Shown one piece after another: positions 59,936 to 64,000 of a stretch of 64,000 nt of DNA; positions within the stretch are counted from its first letter, which is position 1, and each line of letters opens with the position of its first letter. The notes under the pieces were generated by a model. It saw only the letters and a program-made list of their open reading frames with translations, ran no database searches and had not been told where the DNA came from. Both the position numbers and the translations under genes were made by a program. The stretch comes from Gyrodactylus bullatarudis (lineage: Eukaryota; Platyhelminthes; Monogenea; Gyrodactylidea; Gyrodactylidae). The stretch covers positions 186,001 through 250,000 of the forward strand of contig SSNU01000244.1 in assembly GCA_012064415.1 (NCBI GenBank). Reading direction: 5' to 3'.

Positions 59936-60034
59936 TGTTCTTCCCCATAACGTCTCGAGTTATCACTACGATGAAGATTGGCAACCTGCTCATTGAACTT
60001 AGTTTGCATTTCAATATAAACCATTTCGAATACT

Positions 60035-61009
60035 ACAGATTAATTTAATGGAAATTATTTTTATAGAACTTTTGCCCCCGTAGAACATCCAATCAAATTT
60101 TAGAAATATCAAAACCCTTTGATAGAGTTCGCAGTCCACTGAATGCTGAGGGCATAGCATGTTTGATCAACAATGTAGGTCCATGCATGATATCTATTGC
60201 ATATTAAGCAACATATTAGTAAAGATTTTTTGAAAAGTCAGGTGTGAAATTCATTGAAGCGCGGAATAGTTTGACGAAGAACATTTTAACTGAAGTACAT
60301 GTCATGAACAGGCTGATAATAATGATTCAAAAACAAAGTGAATATGAAAAAGTAGGTAGGACGATACTTGACTCATATAATCACAGATATTAAAAATGTA
60401 AACAAAATACTATAAGAAAACAAAGTGGTTAGTAGAAATAAGAGGTATTATGCTAGACATGAAAAAAAACTTAAGAAAGACCAAGGAAAAAAGTGATAGA
60501 TAAATAATAATTCTTTCCATCTTATTATAATTTTTTAATAGTTTTATTATTTTATTCATTTATTACTCAGTTTCAAAATTCCCAGTCACGGTAGCAGTAG
60601 CTGCTACAATAAAGTTTGAATAAAAATATTTTAAATCTTAAGTCAAATATTTTTATCTCATTATTACAATAGCTTTATTATTTTATTCATTTATTACTCA
60701 GTTTCAAAATTCCCTAGTTAGTTTCGAAACTCCCGAGTTTCAGAATTCCCTAAATCGGGGAATTTGGAAACTGGTTTCAGAATTCACGAAATTTTCAAAA
60801 GCTGCTACTTCTAAGATACGCATGTTGAATTCAGTCTTAGGAATGTCCGGGACATTATGTCCCCTCCATTTTTCGAATAATCAATAATTTCTTCCCACCT
60901 GGCATCCAAACTTTACTCTTAAATACGCTTCAAACTTTTTCTATAGGATTTATCAGATAAGAATACGGGGCCAGCCTGAGAATTTTGAAATTATCATCTT
61001 GAATTCCTT
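60035..61009. other. intergenic with tandem-like direct repeat
   Basis: A segment of about 42 bp (60540-60581) recurs at 60671-60713 (TTATTTTATTCATTTATTACTCAG). Around 60715-60790, CGAAACTCCCGAGTTTC forms a short palindrome. No gene seen. Confidence 0.45.
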
Positions 61010-61290
61010 CTTCACATGCTCGACGATTTTTGTTCAGCCTCTCACTTTCAAATCAACAAAAATTTTCAGCTCAAAGTTAGAAAAAATGGGATTTTGGCGT
61101 CAAATCGAAATTTGAAAAATGACCATATTTTTCATAAAGATAATTTTTTTCTTCAAATCGTAGAAGTGGTCGACATGAGTAGGATTCCAAAAAATCTTTT
61201 ATAAATTCGAATTCTTGATGAAAAAATCGAGATTTATGTAAAAATCATAGATTCCCAACTTCATATCAACTAACTTTATATAAAAGCCTT
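61010..61290. repeat. family A MITE relic
   Basis: Resembles the right half of the element at 2508-2948: AAATTTGAAAAATGACCATATTTTTCAT and GATTCCCAACTTCATATCAAC. The left arm is missing. Confidence 0.6.
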
Positions 61291-62565
61291 TTTGATTATT
61301 CTGTAAATTAGAAGAAAGGTCTTATCATTCGAAGAAAAGATAATCTTATCAGCTAATCTTGTAGAAATCTGTAATATATCGAAGAATAAGTTATAAATTC
61401 TGCTTTGTAATCATATTTATTGATTATTAAGGGGATTATACTGTCAAGATCTTACCAACAGAATACATAGACAACACTTATAATTTATCGATGTGTCGAC
61501 AACTTGAGATATAAAATATCATTTTTACTACTCAGACTGTTATCTCAAGACTCCTTTTAATTCATTTAACTTGGTTTCTCAAAATTTATTTCCCATTCAA
61601 ATAGAAAGCTTTATCAAAAAGCATAATTTCATGTTCATTTATCTAGACTTATTTTACTTATTTTAATCTTTCATCATATCATCTTTGTATTGGTGCCTTA
61701 AAGTAAGAGAATAATAACCCAGTCTATTGCTGACATAGAAAATGGAACATTTAGACCATCATTGGCAAAGTGGTCATGAACAGAATTCCTCATAAAGCTG
61801 TTCTGTTCCAAGGCAAAATGATAAATACTATAGAGCTTTAATCTCTGACTATGGCTCATGAATTAATCAAATGTGTCTCCTCCTATCTTGGAATTATCAT
61901 GAGTAGTATTATTAATTTTCATTATTTGGATCAAAGGGAATTTACAAAAGGAAAGATACTTGATTAGGAGGGATAATATGTATGTGTTTGAATGAATTCC
62001 ACATACAGCTGATGAAGCAAATAATGAATGAGTCATCATTGTATTGTGTGATTAAAAAGTTGAAATTAATGCCACCCCCATCCTCTTTTCACACTCTCAT
62101 CTCCAACTCAATTCTTTTCAACAACAACAGACATCTATTCTAAAATACAATTCTGTTAATTCTGCTTTATAAATAACGACTACTACACTATTTTATATAT
62201 TTATGTGTGTGTATATATGTCCAAAAATGAAACACTTTAAAGGGTCATCATCATTAACGTTGAATTTATCCCGTGGTTAATGGGAGAGAGTAGATTGCTC
62301 TTCTCTCTTTCCCCTAATTTTAAATAGAAGAAGAAGCTTTCAAATGAAGAAGAAAGGAGAGTAGATAGTTTGGACACCTCATACCCAATTTTTAAAGCTC
62401 TTATTCTTTTGTAATTAAGGATAAAGAGTGTAAAAACAAATATAAATAATATTTCAGTTTGAAAAATTAAAAATTTAACAGTTTTACATTACTCATTACT
62501 TTTTAATTTAAAAAGTTTTTAATGCCAAATTTAAGGGTTGGAACGTAATAGAATCAGTTATGAAC
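61291..62565. other. intergenic, nothing recognised
   Basis: No supported feature beyond simple GT/AT-rich sequence near 62205-62220. Confidence 0.4.
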
Positions 62566-64000
62566 TATAGTGGTCGACAAAAAAAAAGTATCCAGTCTAA
62601 ATTCATATTAACTTATATATATGAACTCCTAATAAAAGAAACTATACATCATTCGATAGAGAAAAAAAAGTTCTATCCGTGTATGAACTCTGTTGTATTT
62701 TAAATTCATTCATAGACTTTAAAATTCCGTTTTACTAGTTTCCATTGAATTGAAAAACGACAAATCAAAAGTATCCATTTTTATTTTGTAAAATCTCCGT
62801 TGTTTTGAACAACACTCAGACATCTTTTAGGCATGGAGTAGTAAAGACCTTCAACTGTGTCTTTGTCTATAGATATCCATTCCTTGATTATGGTTTCTGT
62901 CAAATCTTTCTTATTTAAAAATATTTTCCCGTTCGCATAAACTTTTCGAGTTAAAATTCCCCAAAGGTTCTCGATTGGGTTCAAATCCGGGCTGCGTGAA
63001 GGCCAAGATAATAAATCAATATTGTTATCTGAAAACCACTTTTTAGTCGAAGCAGATCGATGGCAAGGCGCATTATCTTGTTGAAAAACTAGCATCTCTT
63101 TTTCGATTTCCTTCTTAAACGGTAAAAGTTGATCTTCAAGTAACTTTTGGTAAGAATTTGAATTCAATTTTTCGTCTATTACAACCAAGTTGCCGGTATT
63201 TTTCGATGTAATAAAAGCCCAAACCATGATACTGCCACCTCCGAACCCACGCTTGATACGTGTCGGCTTAGGCAATGATTTATCTATCCAGCAAGAAGTG
63301 AGACCATCTGGACCATCCAAATTGAATTTTTTCTCATCTGAGAAGATAATCTTTGACCATTCCTGGTTTTCAATTATTCTTTTTGATGTCCAGTCTTTTC
63401 TAGCTATCTTGTCTTGTTCACTCAGGTTAGGAATGTTTCTAGGTCTTCCCCAAAAGATTTCAGGAATTTTTTTCAGATAACGCTGTATTGTCCTTGTGCT
63501 AACTGACAAATTGAGCTCAGATTTTATTTGCAAGGCAGAAAATCTTTTCTTAGTGGCAAGAAATTTTATTTTTTTCCCTTGTAGATTAGATATTGAAATC
63601 TTCCGACCTTGTTTTTTCTTATTTTTTGGGGGGGATTTCGGATTGAGTAATGAGCATATTGAGCGATGGGTACATCCAATTTTCTTGGCAGCTTGTCGCA
63701 TGCTCATACCGTTCTTTAGCAAGTTTAGAGCGAGAATTTTGTTCTCTGTACTCAACTTCGAGTATTTCGACTTAAGACCAGTAATTGACATTTTTTCAGC
63801 AATTTTTTTCGTTTTTTATCTGAAAAGAGCTAAAAGAGAATATTGCAAATAATCTTCTTATTGATAAATTATTTTGAACAGACAGAATATTAGCTGTAAA
63901 ATGAATACTTTTGATTTGTCGTTTTTCAATTCAATGGAAACTAGTAAAACGGAATTTTAAAGTCTATGAATGAATTTAAAATACAACAGAGTTCATACAC
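62566..64000. mobile_element. Tc1-like DNA transposon with long inverted terminal repeats, cut by the window edge
   Basis: The left end is at a TA (about 62566) followed by AGTGGTCGACAAAAAAAAAG, a Tc1-type terminus. The left inverted repeat runs to about 62773 (around 207 bp). Its complement starts at 63908 and matches closely to the window end. Between them is one uninterrupted transposase gene. The right terminus is outside the window. Confidence 0.92.
62781..63791 (-). CDS. Tc1-like transposase, apparently intact
   Basis: 336 aa, a full Tc1-family length. Two helix-turn-helix units bind the terminal repeats: residues about 17-48 (MSMRQAAKKIGCTHRSI) and 82-109 (SALQIKSELNLSVSTRTIQ). A GRPR hook at about 115-118 and a basic KNKKKQGRK stretch likely serve DNA binding or nuclear import. 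The catalytic triad is D152 (IIFSDEKKF), D239 (FQQDNAPCH) and E274 (NPIENLWG), with 34 residues between the last two: DD34E, the Tc1 signature. A GGG loop (GFGGGSIMVW) is present. There are no stops or frameshifts, and both terminal repeats are preserved, so the copy looks recent and perhaps autonomous. The stop lies 8 bases from the inner edge of the left repeat. Confidence 0.95.
   Translation of the reverse strand: MSITGLKSKYSKLSTENKILALNLLKNGMSMRQAAKKIGCTHRSICSLLNPKSPPKNKKKQGRKISISNLQGKKIKFLATKKRFSALQIKSELNLSVSTRTIQRYLKKIPEIFWGRPRNIPNLSEQDKIARKDWTSKRIIENQEWSKIIFSDEKKFNLDGPDGLTSCWIDKSLPKPTRIKRGFGGGSIMVWAFITSKNTGNLVVIDEKLNSNSYQKLLEDQLLPFKKEIEKEMLVFQQDNAPCHRSASTKKWFSDNNIDLLSWPSRSPDLNPIENLWGILTRKVYANGKIFLNKKDLTETIIKEWISIDKDTVEGLYYSMPKRCLSVVQNNGDFTK

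Larger units (their letters stand above)
57903..60034 (-). pseudogene. broken retroelement-type integrase (KRBA2-like), split by a LINE
   Basis: Minus-strand pieces are recognisable on both sides of a LINE insertion: a short N-terminal piece (about 59935-60034) and the main piece (57903-58659). The main piece has HTSLGHYKRDALKAQI (zinc-binding H2C2-type start) and, after the gap, the rve core FGAPQILQSDNGREFKNQL and KPRKSQSQASVERAN, a catalytic D and E region. This form is typical of KRAB-A domain-containing 2-like integrases derived from mobile elements. Breaks: the LINE insertion, a 109-N gap, and a frame change at about 57998 just after SSAW, beyond which similarity continues in another frame. 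It is not functional. Confidence 0.75.

Overview
This is AT-rich genomic DNA from an animal, almost certainly an invertebrate. The evidence is spliced genes with GT-AG introns, AATAAA signals next to stop codons, animal-type proteins (a RAD54L2/ARIP4 chromatin remodeller, TXNDC17, a stomatin) and many DNA transposons, LINE and Penelope-like sequences. Many introns are unusually small (31-60 bp). I cannot name the phylum from the sequence alone. Two assembly gaps (runs of N) lie at 23178-23492 and 58307-58415.

Layout. 0-10.5 kb is a compact cluster of four genes on the minus strand: thioredoxin (10084-10486), RAD54L2-like helicase (4472-9827, 13 exons), TXNDC17/TRP14-like (2356 to about 4034, first exon not found) and a small secreted orphan (330-755). 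10.5-15.9 kb is repeat-rich and includes a hAT remnant with a perfect 8-bp target duplication. 15.9-25.0 kb carries two plus-strand genes for secreted or surface proteins. Gene A (15943-19101, 11 exons) and gene B (19662-25039, 7 exons, signal peptide, PAN/Apple-like cysteine motif, hydrophobic C-terminus) meet at a 611-bp TA-flanked MITE that supplies the end of one reading frame and the start of the other. Nested antisense in an intron of gene B, and again just downstream, are copies of a secreted amphipathic-helix protein made of 33-residue repeats, like an exchangeable apolipoprotein. Copies 1 and 2 appear identical over 798 bp; a third, more acidic copy lies at 27236-27805. A small two-exon membrane protein follows (28220-28721).

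28.7-42.5 kb is intergenic and full of foldback MITEs and Penelope-like debris. 42.5-56.8 kb is one plus-strand stomatin/MEC-2-like gene (4 exons, 416 aa) whose first intron is 10.9 kb. 57.9-60.0 kb is a broken integrase-bearing element split by a 5'-truncated LINE. The window ends in an apparently intact Tc1-like transposon with long inverted terminal repeats that runs off the right edge.

The housekeeping genes (thioredoxin and TRP14 redox proteins, remodeller, stomatin) are conserved. The lineage-specific part is the 15.9-28.7 kb block of secreted and surface proteins, where duplication and transposons have visibly reshaped genes.
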